Assembly: GCA_025667525.1 (NCBI GenBank) | Contig: JANFOE010000192.1 | Coordinates: forward strand, 891,951 to 955,950 | Source: Glebionis coronaria | Lineage: Eukaryota; Streptophyta; Magnoliopsida; Asterales; Asteraceae | DNA length: 64,000 nucleotides | Direction of reading: 5' to 3' | Shown: in pieces, positions 1 to 10,866 of the stretch | How the letters are laid out: every line of letters starts with the position of its first letter | Position numbering within the stretch: the first letter of the stretch is position 1 | Position numbers and translations under genes: made by a program | The notes under the pieces: generated by a model | Told to the model about the DNA's origin: nothing | Databases searched by the model: none | Seen by the model: the letters and a program-made list of their open reading frames with translations, nothing else

Positions 1-951
1 ACTAGGAGGTGGAGTCTCCACAAATGGAGACCTGTGTGGGACTGAGGAAGGACCAGCCTTGGTAGGAGATGGTTTTTCAACCACCACCTCCTCAACTAGC
101 TCCTCCTCTACCACATGAGTGGCACCAGCAGCAGGAGCCTCCTCCTCCATGGGGTCATCATCTATCACAACAAACTTAGGAGCCTCCTCCTCCTCACCCA
201 TAGGACCCTGAGCCAACCCTAACATGGCTTCAGTCAGGGGCCTCCAATCCCCAGTAAACCCATTCATCATATTGTAATATACTTTAGCCGTAAGTTTAGA
301 CGGCACATGCTCAGTCCTATCACGTGGAATGCAAACAAGGATTTGTTGAAGAAACCTAGGGTACATAAGAAACTTCTTCCTCGAACCAGCATTAGACAAA
401 TTACTAACCATCCCCTCAAATATATAATGTGAAAAGTTAAAAACTCTACCCTGGGCTAAGCAGATAAGACCAGTAGCCAAAGGAGTAGGGAAAGCATCCC
501 AACTCCCAGACTTGGGACTCATACAATGGATCAGAAAATGGACCAGAAGCTTCCACTGGGGGGAAAGCCTATTTTTCTGGAAGTTAAACTTCCCCCCATG
601 TTCATAACCTATAGCAGCCATCCCCTCCAATACTTCCGGATTGGGGATTGATTCAACACCCCCCTCATCCTGAAGATGAAGAGAAGAGCGAATAGAAGCC
701 TCATTTACCACATATGCACGTCCATCTATGGTAGCATGGAGTGCACGTGGACGACCAGCCACATTCACAAGTTGAGCAGACGCCCAAAATTGACGTATCA
801 CACTATCATATATGGTGGGACAGACAGGAAATGCAAACCTTAAGTTAGAAGCTTCAATGAAATCCAAGATGTCAGCAAAATGTTCACGATTTGGACCATC
901 ACCCAGATAAGCAACACGGTTGTGAGTAGGTTGGTAAGCAAGAGCAGCCAT
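1..951 (-). CDS. Extra ORF in envelope position of the Copia element, partial (C-terminus outside window)
   Basis: The minus frame is open from ATG at 951 to the window edge: 317 codons with no stop when every triplet is read. It begins MAALAYQPTHNRVAYLGDG. Hydrophobic and aromatic motifs follow (PTIYDSVIRQFWASAQ, QWKLLVHFLIHCMSPKSG, KKFLMYPRFLQQIL), then an acidic, proline-rich tail (EEEEAPKF, VEEELVEEVVV). No signal peptide or clear transmembrane segment is visible in this part. It lies on the same strand as pol, 622 nt downstream of the pol stop and before any 3' LTR, so it is element-encoded and in the position of SIRE env-like genes. I recall similar proteins from Asteraceae genome annotations, sometimes labelled longin-like; that is memory, not a search. 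Function unknown. It is less damaged than gag or pol of the same copy. Confidence 0.8.
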   Translation of the reverse strand, partial: MAALAYQPTHNRVAYLGDGPNREHFADILDFIEASNLRFAFPVCPTIYDSVIRQFWASAQLVNVAGRPRALHATIDGRAYVVNEASIRSSLHLQDEGGVESIPNPEVLEGMAAIGYEHGGKFNFQKNRLSPQWKLLVHFLIHCMSPKSGSWDAFPTPLATGLICLAQGRVFNFSHYIFEGMVSNLSNAGSRKKFLMYPRFLQQILVCIPRDRTEHVPSKLTAKVYYNMMNGFTGDWRPLTEAMLGLAQGPMGEEEEAPKFVVIDDDPMEEEAPAAGATHVVEEELVEEVVVEKPSPTKAGPSSVPHRSPFVETPPPS

Positions 952-1573
952 GGATCTTGATGAATTGATAGAAGAAGGATTGGGATAAGGGTGTAGAGAG
1001 TAGAAGCGGTTTTGTGTGTGTGTTAATTGTAATGAGTGAGTCAAGGGTGTATGTTGACCATATATAAAGAAAGTGGTAACTGTTCATTGACCCCTATTAA
1101 TGGGGGGTTGCCCTTTCAAATTAACCATAATTGCATAGTAACCATTTGCCCTCTTTAACATAATTACCAACTCCCAATTAACCATGCTAAATTTAAACTT
1201 GAAAATACCAGGATTGGGAGCGTTGACCAAAAGTGAAAGCACACAATCATCAAACCAGGAGCAAAACGTGATTAACAAAGGACAAAAGGAATGAACAGTA
1301 TGCCAGACCAGTACCAGGAGCCAAACACCACTTGACATGGAAGAATTTAAACCACCAGAAGCCAACCAATCATAACTAGAAGCTGACCAAAGAGGACCAG
1401 AAGCCAGTCATGTAAGGCCATATCCACCAGAAGAGAGCAAAAATCCTCCATCATAAGCACCACACACCATCATAACCAAGAAACTATGTTGTTAAATACT
1501 ATGAATACGTTAGTCTGACCTAATATGTACACAAAGCCTCCCCTTAGGCTTTGCCTCCCCTCAATCCTAGACC
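952..1573 (-). other. Spacer between Copia pol and the extra ORF, with purine-rich palindrome
   Basis: No credible coding sequence. On the minus strand 1560-1531 reads as two GGGGAGGC blocks flanking AAAGCCTAAGGGGAGGCTTT, which is both purine-rich and an inverted repeat (AAAGCCT / AGGCTTT). It could be an internal polypurine tract ahead of the extra ORF, as reported for SIRE-type elements, or simply a structured leader for that ORF. Confidence 0.5.
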
Positions 1574-4500
1574 TCAAGGATTGACCATCCCAATATGAAC
1601 CACCAAGTGGTTAAACCGAGGACCATCAAAAGCTTTAGTCAGCAAATCAGCAACATTGTCATCCGTATGAACTTTAAGAACATGTATCAGCTTCTTCTCA
1701 TTGGCATCCCGTATAAAATGATGCCGAATCTCAATATGCTTCGTCCGCTGATGAAAAACAGGATTCTTCACAAGGCAAATAGTGCTTTGATTGTCAATAA
1801 AAATTTTGGTATTCATAAAATTGAAACCATAATCCAACATCTGATTTTGGATCCACAAAACTTGTCCACAACAACTAGCAGCCGCAACGTATTCAGCTTC
1901 TGTTGAAGAAGTAGCTACGATTGTCTGTTTCTTGCATTGCCATGAAATAAGTCGCCGACCCAAAAATTGACAACCACCAGTAGTAGACTTCCTATCATTA
2001 TTAGCACCAGCATAGTCACTATCACTATAGGCTTCTAGTACAAAAGGAGATTCTCTAGGATACCATAGACCCAATTTAGGTTGAGCCTTGATATACTTGA
2101 AAATCTTCTTCACTGCATTTAAGTTCGAAACCGTTGGAGTCACCTGATGTCTAGAACAAGCACTTACTGCAAACATAATGTCCGGACGTGATGCAGTCAA
2201 ATACATGAGGGAGCCAATCATAGACCTGTACATGTGAACATTTACCGGGGGGTCTGGCTCATTCTTAAGTTTGATTTTAGCAACTTCATAAGGAGTTGCT
2301 GCTGGTCTAAGAGGATCCATGTCAAACTTCTAAAGAATCTCATGAACATATTTATCTTGACTGATGAAAATCCCATCCGATTGTTGCTTGACATGAAGAC
2401 CAAGGAAAAATGACAGTTCACCCATTGCACTCATCTGAAATTCGCCTTTCATCAAGTGTTCAAACTCATCACACCACTCCTTCCTTGTAGAACCAAAGAT
2501 AATGTCGTCCACATAAACCTGGACAAGGATAATATCCTTCGAATTCCGCCGAAGAAATAGTGTTTTGTCAATAGTACCTCTTCTATAGCCATTCTTTAAC
2601 AAGAAAGTTGACAGACGCTCATACCATGCTCTAGGAGCCTGATGTAACCCATAAAGAGCCTTGACCACCTTGTAGACTTTCTTGGGATGAAGTGGATCTA
2701 CAAACCCCTTAGGTTGAGTAACATACACTTCCTCGTCAATTTTTCCATAGAGAAATGCACTCTTGACATCCATCTGGAACACCGTAAAGCCAACATAAGA
2801 AGCAAAGGCCAAAAACAGACGAATGGCCTCGATCCTTGCAACTGGCGCAAAGACTTCAGTATAGTCAATGCCCTCAATTTGAGTGTGTCCTTGTGCGACA
2901 AGCCTAGCTTTATTCCTGACGACAATTCCCCGTGCATCCTTCTTGTTTTTAAGAATCCATTTTGTATTGATAGCTGTCTTTCCATCGGGTAAGTCAACCA
3001 GAACCCAAACATTCTGAAACAAGAATTGCTGCATTTCCTCCTGCATAGCCTCCACCCAACTTGGATCCTCAAGTGCATGAGAAACAGACCTAGGTTCCAC
3101 CTGTGAAAGAAAACAAGCAAACAAACAGTGTTGAAAGTCCGTATGATTATTACGCTTTTGATCCTCAATATAGCCCACAAGAGCATGATGATCAGACGAG
3201 GCCTTCTGCTGCATTCTGCGTGTCTTGACGGTAGAACCAGGATCTCCAATAATTTGAGTGGTAGGATGATCTTTATGTGATTGCAAAACTGGATTGGAAG
3301 AAACCTCCACTTCTGGTGCCAAGTTATTGAGATCACCAACAAAGTCAGCATCATATGAAGCATTTTGGAAAATCCCATCTACCGGTTGTTTATGTATATC
3401 ATCCAGCTTGTTAGAAGACTTCTTTTCATGGTTCCCCAAATCAGAAGGACTGGATAAACGTGTATTGGAAGCAGACTCACTAGCCGGAGTACCAGTAGTT
3501 GATAAGGTAGCACTAGGAGCAGAAGCTGGAGTACCAGGAGCAACTTTGTCAGTAGGCTCAACCAAGGGAAACTCAAAACTACCTTGAGCAGCTGCTTTAG
3601 TAGCTTCTTGTTGTTGCTTGAGAAGAGTGTCAAGAGCTGCTTGGGAATCCTATACATCCAATGGAGTTGCATCACTAGGAGGAGTAGGAGAAACCGTCGT
3701 GGAATAGGATGGAACCACAAAAATGTCATCCTCATCATCTGAATCAGAAAGACTAGAAGGAACACCAGTACTAGAAGTTGCAAACACTTGTGGTCCTGCA
3801 TCATGGTTAGTTTTGAAACGAAAATATCCTAACGAATCACTAAGATAATCAAGATCAAAATACCATTCTGGACCTTTGCCTTGGATGTTTGACTTCTCCT
3901 CAAAATACCTGAGATTAATAGTTTCAATTATCCGTTTGGCTTGAAGATTGTAGACACGATACGCCCGAGAATGAGCTGAATATCCCACAATGTATCCTTC
4001 ATCTACCTTGCCATCAAACTTCCCCAAATAGTCACTAGTATTCAGAATGGTGACTGGACACCCAAAAGGCTTCAAATGAGCAATATTTGGAACTTTGCCC
4101 GTGAGCAGCTCATAAGGAGTCTTCTTGTGAGGATTGGTAATAGAAACCCTATTCAAAACATAACTTGAAGTATTAACAGCTTCTGTCCAGAACATGGTTG
4201 GAAGCTTGGAATCTGCAAGCATAGTTCTTGCTGCTTCTATTAGTGTCCGGTTCTTTCTTTCTGCCACACCATTTTGCTGAGGAGTCCTAGCAGCACTATA
4301 ATCTCTTTTGATGCCCTTAGCATTGCAAAGTGCGATGAGGTCTTTATTTTTAAACTCGGTTCCATTGTCGCAACAAATACCTTTAACTTTCTTGGACAAC
4401 TGATTCTCTATCAGGGTAAGAAAATCTCTAAGAATTGAGTAGGTCTCACTTTTGGCAGTCATGAAGAACACCCACGTAAACCTGCTATAACCATCAGTTA

Positions 4501-5200
4501 CCACCAAACAGAATTGCTTGTGGTCAATGCTCCTGATGGAAGTAGGACCAAATAAGTCCATGTGGAGAAGCTGCAATGGTTTAGTAATAAGACTTAGAGC
4601 AGTAATGGCCTTGAAGGATGCTTTGTGCTGTTTGCCTTTGCTGCATGCAATACAATTTATATCATTTCGAAACGTCTTGGGAGGTAAACCAGAGACCAGA
4701 TTCAGATTTGCAAGTTTGTGAATGGTCTTGAAGTTCACATGCCCCATCCTTCGGTGCCATTTAGTGGCTTCATCTTCTGAGGCTTTTGCAACCAGACATG
4801 CTAGTTGACCAGTAGGGTTGACTTCATTCAGCTTGATGCTATATAGATTGTGTCTTCTAGGGATTCTGAGTAAAACTTGTGAGTCATCCGGAAGCTGAAA
4901 ATCTTTGGAAAGCACAAGTGCATCAGTATCGGTGAAGAGTACAAACTGCTTCTTGTCACAAATCTGAGAGACCGATATCAAGTTGAAGTGTTGAAGTGCT
5001 TCCACATAGTAGACCTGCTCAAAATTTAGATTTGGAGTCTTTATCGTTCCTTTGCCAGTGATTCTGCCTTCACCTCCACCAAAATAGACCTTGCCTCCAT
5101 GAAATGGTACAAAGTTAGAGAGAAGACTTTTATTGCCAGTCATGCTCCTAGAGCAACCACTATCAACAATGCCTAGACTAGGATCCTGGTATGGAGTAAC
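1574..5200 (-). pseudogene. pol: Copia pol (protease-integrase-RT-RNase H) with two in-frame TAG codons
   Basis: One reading frame from 5200 to 1574, interrupted only by TAG at 3652-3650 and TAG at 2332-2330. Domains in order: aspartic protease motif VDSGCSRSMTG near 5164; integrase zinc-binding HRRMGHVNFKTIHKL and CIACSKGKQH; integrase core LHMDLFGP, CDNGTEFKN, QQNGVAERKN; RT with [10 protein letters not shown] near 2510; RNase H with YSDSDYAG near 2025, STEAEYVA near 1890 and IDNQST. The last codons end HIGMVNP. The frame opens at GTT 5200 immediately after an in-frame TAG that ends a T-rich stretch, so how pol is expressed from gag is unclear (see findings). The nonsense codons make a full polyprotein impossible without readthrough. 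Confidence 0.93.
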
Positions 5201-5231
5201 CTACAACAACAAGATAATAAAAATGCAAAAG

Positions 5232-7933
5232 TTAGTGTCTTAAGGGGACCCAAACCTTTTCAGGTTTGAGCCTGCCTTGTGGATCATTAGAAGAATGCCA
5301 AGAAGATTGATGAGATCCACCATTGTTCCTTGGTTGCCTATGCATCATATGGGTATAATTATTTGACCAAGAACAACCTGCTGAGGGCTTAACAGCAGTT
5401 CCCAAATTTCCCAAACCAAAATACGTGTGGTCTAATTTATGCGGATAGATTGGATGAAAATTTTGAAAATAATTACTGGTTGTTTGGAATCCACTATCTC
5501 TCCAATAATCAGACGCGAAAGGAGAGGATACTCTAGAAGTAATAAATATTGGAGCACTAGGATTAAGTCTTCTAGAAGCATATGAAGCAGCTCCTGGTGA
5601 ACCAGGAGCAGGAAAAGCATGATTAACAGATGCATGTGTGTCATAATAATCACAATCTTTAATTAAATGAAAGGAACTGCCAAAAACAAAACATGTTTTG
5701 AAAGACCTTTTATTAGAATGAGATTGTTTCATACTGCCTACTTTATTACACACATTTCTAGGAAAAACATTCTTCCTAGGACTCAATAAAGAAGAACCAG
5801 ACACACTTGACTTGACAGCAACTTTTTCTTCACACTTCCTAGCACCAGTAGCAGCATGTTCATTCGACTTGGAACTTGTAGGTCTTGACTCGTCACTTGA
5901 ACCATTAGATGCAGAGTCACCGGCTTTGTCACTGAAAGTACATGAGACAAAGTCATTAGTATTAGTAGAACTTGTTGGGGACTCAAGCATCTGTGATCCA
6001 TCCGAGTCATTATGCCATGAAGTGGGCATAAAAGTTCCAGTAAGAGGAGGAGGGACAACATGCATTTCTGCTGCTGGTTTAAACCTATTGTAACTAGGTT
6101 TGCCCTCATCCTCTTTGTCGGCATCAAAGACACTTGAGAAAGATAAATCAAATACATCTTCTGAATCAATATATTTTTCAAATCCTAAGCCTCTTTTAGT
6201 TCTGCCAGACATGCTACTATCAATTAATTTTGAAAGATTTATAGGTGCCTTTTGCCATTTGTCAAATCTTAGCATTGTAGCATCTAATTTAGCTTGCATC
6301 TCTTCTTTTTCTTTGATACTAGCATCTCTTTCAGTTTCTGTATATTTAAGCATATTGGTAGTGTTTTCTAAATTAATGCTTAGTATCCTGATTTTATCCT
6401 CATACGCACGTTGTGTATCTTGTAACCACCTCTTTTGTTGTTCCAATGTGTTTAATGAAGCCTTATAGGCTTGAACCTCTAAAAAATACTTATCATTTTG
6501 ATCATTTACTTCATTAAATTGGGACAATAATTCTGAGTATTTATCATGACAACCAAGAGGACAATGTTGTACCTGAGGTGAGATGCCCATAAGAGCAAAC
6601 TCGTCTGCTTCTTCTGCATCAGAGAGATTCCCAGCAATCATTGCAAACACGTCAGTCGAGGACTCAGCTGACTCGAGAGTATAAGCCTGATGATCATTCC
6701 AGTTGACCATAGAGTCAACAGATACCAATGCCTTTCTGTCATCTTTTACCTCCTGAACCTTGAAAGCGGAGTACCTTCCCTTCTCCTGATCATTCTTGCT
6801 AGGGCACTCCCTTGCAAAGTGACCCTGTTGCTGGCAGTTATAGCATCTTACCTTGCTTCTATCGAATCTTGCTGGCTCCCGAGGGTTGTAATTAAATTTC
6901 CTTCCTGCTTTCTTCTCAAACTTGTGAACCCTAAGAGTAAGCATGGCCATCTGCCATTTAAGATCCATCTCATCCAGGTCAAGTTTATCGACCTGTTTGA
7001 AGTCATCAAAAGCAAGTTGTTGTTCAACATTAACATCAGCCACAAAAGAATGAAGAACAGCTTCTACCATACTACCAGACTTGATAGTAGGATCAGGACC
7101 AGAAGTATGCTGAACAGTATGCTGAGAGGAGATAGTATTGCTAGGGCTACTTGCATATGACATGGGACTAGATGCCATAGAACTCACAAAGGCTGAATTA
7201 GCAGGAGTGGGAAAAGAGTCACTTGAAAATCCTCTTACATGAGGTTCGAAAGTTCTGAGCCTATGAAACAGATCATCAAAAGTGAGATAATCAAGCCCAC
7301 CTTTGGCTTTGAGAGAGATCACACCTGATTCCATGAGTAGGGTAATGCTTTAAGAAACCTTGCATTAATATCACCATCATCAGGCTTTGACCGAAGTTGA
7401 TTCAGCTGGCTCAATATCTTCTGGAACCTATCATACCCTTGATTTAGACCTTCAGTTTCTGAGATTTTGAATTCAATGAATTCATCTCTCAGCATGGACC
7501 TTCGCATTTTCTTTGACTCCTCATTCCCACTGAACCTTGCTTTTATGCCATTCCAGATCTCTCTGGAATCATCCAAATGGTAGAAGTCACCCATGTGATC
7601 TTCAGGAAGAGATTGAAGCAAAATCGTTTTTGCTTTTACCTCCTTCTGAATAGCTATGATTTCCTCATGAGATTTAGGGTCAAGAAGAGTAATATTACCG
7701 TTCTTGTCTTGTCCAGTAAGCTTCCTGCTGTTCCCATTCAGAATGATCTTCCAAAGATCTTGATCAGTGTTGGTGATCCACCATTCCATCTTCATTGCCC
7801 AGTTATCATATTCACCCTTCTTCAGAAGAGGGAATTTACCATTCGTGTTAGAGACCGTAGCCAGGATCTGCTGAGGTTGCACAATTTTAGGAGTTCCTTC
7901 TTCTCCTGTTTGAGTAGAAGTTGAGGCAGACAT
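5232..7933 (-). pseudogene. gag: Copia gag, frameshifted
   Basis: Capsid/nucleocapsid protein gene in two overlapping frames: codons from ATG 7933 to TGA 7319 (204 codons), then a second frame from 7334 to TAA 5232. The shift near 7320 follows LPYSWNQV and looks like loss of one base. The first part contains the N-terminal gag region (WAMKMEWWITNTDQDLWK, SREIWNGIKARFSG). The second contains the CCHC knuckle CYNCQQQGHFARECPSK near 6810-6850, a charged coiled-coil-like stretch (LEQQKRWLQDTQRAYEDKIR) and a long serine-rich tail ending KVWVPLRH. Total length about 900 residues, large for Copia. The stop at 5232 lies 31 nt before the pol frame. Confidence 0.9.
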
Positions 7934-7985
7934 GATAAAAAAAATGTCAGAAAACTTGATTCTTCTTGTATAGAGACCCTCCCAG

Positions 7986-7997
7986 GCTCTGATACCA
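7986..7997 (-). other. Copia primer-binding site (tRNA-iMet type)
   Basis: The minus strand reads TGGTATCAGAGC two bases inside the LTR end (CCCAACA-AG-TGGTATCAGAGC). This 12-mer is the classic complement of the initiator methionine tRNA 3' end used by Copia elements for minus-strand priming. It fixes the element's orientation and the inner LTR boundary. Confidence 0.92.
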
Positions 7998-7999
7998 CT

Positions 8000-8328
8000 T
8001 GTTGGGTCTACTAGATGTAGATCTTGCAGCCTGTCAGGACCGGTGAATGACTTCTGTAATCACAAGTCAAATCACAAAGAGACTCTATACACAATATGAA
8101 TGTAGAATATAAATATAATTAAGAAGAACAGAATAACTGTAAAGACTTGATCCTTTCTAAGGATTTCTAATATTGATAATGACTAGAACTACGTTTGGTG
8201 AAGGTGTGTCTAACCCTTCTGCCTAAGGTTCCTTTTATACTACAAGGAAACCCTAATACATCATTAAAGAAAACGTGTAAAACTGATATGCATATCCTTT
8301 CCTAACATATCTCATGCATATCCTAACA
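8000..8328 (-). repeat. Copia 5' LTR
   Basis: 329 bp bounded TGTTAGGA...CCCAACA on the minus strand. A TATA-like GTATAAAAGG lies at 8240-8231. The outer end carries two near-copies of the word TGTTAGGA followed by ATATGCAT within about 40 bp. The partner 3' LTR is outside the window, so age cannot be estimated. The outer boundary was set from the TG/CA termini alone. Confidence 0.85.
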
Positions 8329-8342
8329 GAATATTAAGTAAA

Positions 8343-10238
8343 TAATAAAGTTTGGCTTCGACTAGGACCAGGAGCAGGACTTGCTCCTACTACTACTAGG
8401 ACCAGGAGCAACTACATACCTCCTAGTCAACCTATTACATATAACTATTACAATGGTCCTAACAGGACACCGGCGCAGACCAGCCATCACCACCACCAGT
8501 ACAACAACAACCACCAGTACAACAACAACCACCAGCACAACAGCAACCACCGCTGTTTGTCAGCTCCTCACTATCGTCGAATAATCTTACTGAGGATGCT
8601 GAGATTGCCGCGCGACAATTTGAAGAAGAGGACAATTCTGCTTTGGATAAGAGCCAAAGGAGCCCCCAAATAGCTTCGCGCAAAGCCGCTCGCACGGGGG
8701 CTGGGCCCTAATGGACAGAGGCGCGAGTGACTAAGGAACAGATTGAGGAGAATCTCGCGAGGACTCCTCCACGTACTCCCCCTACCACCATCAACTTAAG
8801 GTAAACGCTTGTCTTTGCAGTATCGCTATCGTCCATATTCCTCCGTATATGTCTCTAATCGCTTCTTTCGTGTATCAGTGATGACCAGGAAAAGTCCTCC
8901 GCGAAGGCTGATGCACGCCTTCCGCCCAAAAAGAGACTTCAACCGCGGGGGGAAGCGTGTTCCCTCAAGACCCCGTGTTTGCTCCCGATTGAAGGTTGCC
9001 CGTGTGCTTAGAGTTGACCGGTGCGTTTGACTGTTCCAGCTTCTTGGACAACATCGTACCCCCTAGCCGAGCTGCGATACTGGAGGGAATGAGCGACGTG
9101 GTTCTGGAAGACGAAGTTAGTTATTTTTTGTCGCAGAACGTGACATTGATGTCACGCATCAAGTAGAGGTTCTTAGAGCTATCCGCCCAAGTTCAGACCA
9201 CTGAAGAGAGACTTGGGAAAATTATTAAGGAGAAGTCTCTTGCCATTTGGGAAATGCAAGAAAAAATCAACCAAGAGGTCGAGAGAGGGCGAGAAGATGC
9301 TTCTCTCATCCACTCCCTAACAGAAGAGAAGGATAAGCTAGCCTCCACACTTGATGATGAGCGCGCCCAGCTCAATCAGCTAAAGGCCTCCAATCAAGAA
9401 GCAATGGGGGCCTTTGAGCAGGGAAATAATAAATTTGTGGCGGATGTAGATGCGCTGGGCACAAGGGTTAAAGGAGAGGTGGGTGATCTCAGCAGCCAAC
9501 TGAAGAGGTTGAGTATTGAGTTGGATGAAGACTTGTCCGTGTTTGATGAAGGAGGTAGACGAGAAGCGATGGCTGGTGCGCTATGGTTTGCGCCTAGCCG
9601 CCATGGGTGCTTTGGAAGACCCTATTTTGCGGGCCTCTTTTGCCCAATCTATTATAGTGGCGGTGAATGAGGGTACTTCCAAGGACTTAGTGAAGGCGCA
9701 CAAAGCTGATTTGTTAAAGAAAGATTTGACAGAGGTTCCCTTCTATGACCTTACTACCGAGTCTAAGCTCACAACCGCCCTCAAGGATATGAGTGTTTAT
9801 CGTTGCCATCTTTTGGTCTTAGTGACAGGGACCATGAGTTGCCCTTTTAGATTGTGATGGAAGGGCTCACTTTGGCGCGTCATAAGGTAGAGGGCGCAGA
9901 GGCACAGCCGGACTTTCACTTGAAGCCTTCCGTGGAGAAGCTAACATTACCAATTTTCGCTCAGCCCAGGGATGTGCTTGACCCTTTTAGGGTTGAGAAG
10001 GAAGTGTCGTTGTCCGAGGTGCTTGCGGCACATGAAAGTCGTGCTGCTGTCAAGAAGGTTGTGCTGAACACAGAAGTTGCACCTTCTGTTGGCGCGGCCC
10101 ACCTTTCTTCCTCCATTCCTATCCTTCCTTTGCCGCTGCTAGAGAGGGATGTGTGCGTGCTGGATCTAATAGAGAAGGGCATGAAAGAGCATTGCGCCAC
10201 AGCTTATTGCCCCCCCCCCCCTTCTGAAGTTGAATAAA
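8343..10238 (+). pseudogene. Antisense additional ORF of the Tat element (coiled-coil protein), decayed
   Basis: Plus-strand coding remnant opposite to Tat gag-pol. Pieces in order: proline/glutamine-rich linker (PPPVQQQPPVQQQPPAQQQ, about 8490-8550); acidic stretch NLTEDAEIAARQFEEED; TAA at 8709; EQIEENLARTPPRTPPTTIN; a likely intron 8801-8878; SDDQEKSSAKADARLPPKKR; then FDCSSFLDNIVPPSRAAIL from 9026; TAG at 9164; a coiled coil with heptads (EEKDKLASTLDDERAQLNQL, about 9320-9380); a frameshift near 9560; and a C-terminal part from 9854 ending at TAA 10236-10238, which overlaps an AATAAA signal. The N-terminal domain expected of these proteins (the PF04195-type family of Gypsy-associated proteins) would lie left of 8329 and was cut off by the Copia insertion. 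Function unknown. Confidence 0.72.
8801..8878 (+). other. Probable spliceosomal intron in the antisense Tat ORF
   Basis: AAG|GTAAAC donor and GTATCAG|TG acceptor enclose 78 nt rich in T and C. Removal joins ...TTINLR to SDDQEKSSAKAD in frame (phase 2). The unspliced frame hits TAA inside the donor immediately. The size is at the lower limit for plant introns. The TTTGCAG at 8814-8820 is too close to the donor to be used. Confidence 0.6.
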
Positions 10239-10866
10239 TCCTCATCTGACACCAATTTACATTCCAACAAGTTACCTGACTTGTAAATATGTTGTGTACT
10301 TTGTATGTGCAAATGTTCGCCCTTTATTTGTAATGAACACTTCCTACTTTTTGTTACGAGAATTATGTTTAATGTTTATAGCGCAGATTCGCATTATAAG
10401 TTAATGTAAACTCATTAATGGTCCTTATGGGTGAGGCAAATTCATTACATGTGGTATACCGCTACTACCATAAAGACGGCCAGGTGAGGCTGACCAATTG
10501 TTAGGTATGCATGATTGTGTCTTATCAGTCTTAGAGCGTACTGGCTGTATGACTTGCTACGACGTCATTAATAGCAAGGGGCCTAACAAGGATACATGAT
10601 CTGTGGTCGATGGGGTTGCATCCCTCTTACTCGACGAGTCTAATTAGTAGGGTAGACTCATTCCTATTATTTCTCCTGGAAACGTTGTGCACGAGTGCCC
10701 CAGTAGGCAACATATGACATAGACAAAGTGTACGTATGATGAAAATAAATATTTTTAGAATGCGCCGTGGAACTAGCTACGGACCACGACAGTTTTATTA
10801 ACACTTTTAAGATTTTTAATACATGAGATAAAAGAAAAATAATACATTGGTTTCAGAAGCTCGCTG
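10239..10866. other. Spacer between antisense ORF end and Tat pol end
   Basis: No ORF on either strand. The two convergent coding regions end here. An AATAAA signal (10233-10238) sits at the antisense ORF stop, so this may be its 3' flank. A run of 12 C at 10210-10221 lies just upstream. Confidence 0.5.

Larger units (their letters stand above)
1..8328 (-). mobile_element. Ty1/Copia LTR retrotransposon with extra 3' ORF, 3' end outside window
   Basis: Minus-strand element: 5' LTR 8000-8328, primer site 7986-7997, gag 7933-5232, pol 5200-1574, extra ORF from 951 leftward. Pol order is protease, integrase, reverse transcriptase, RNase H, which defines Copia. The large gag with a long coiled-coil-like stretch and the additional ORF after pol recall the SIRE/Maximus lineage, although the 329-bp LTR is short for that group. 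The 3' LTR is not in the window. It is inserted in the antisense ORF of a Tat element; the right flank begins gaata, so the target duplication cannot be confirmed. Gag has a frameshift and pol has two TAG codons, so this copy is not autonomous. Confidence 0.92.

Noticed and set aside
2687..2992. Plus-strand frame over the Copia RT
   Set aside because: Opposite-strand shadow of a conserved pol domain; the RT motifs read on the minus strand.
8479..8550. Possible CRISPR-like or satellite array (short repeats CACCAGTACAACAACAAC)
   Set aside because: Only about three units, contiguous and encoding a PQ-rich linker; no spacers.
8381..8584. Plus frame rich in threonine/histidine/isoleucine near the Copia edge
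   Set aside because: It is an alternative reading of the CCACCAGTACAACAACAAC-type repeat; the proline/glutamine frame is the one that continues into the antisense Tat ORF.
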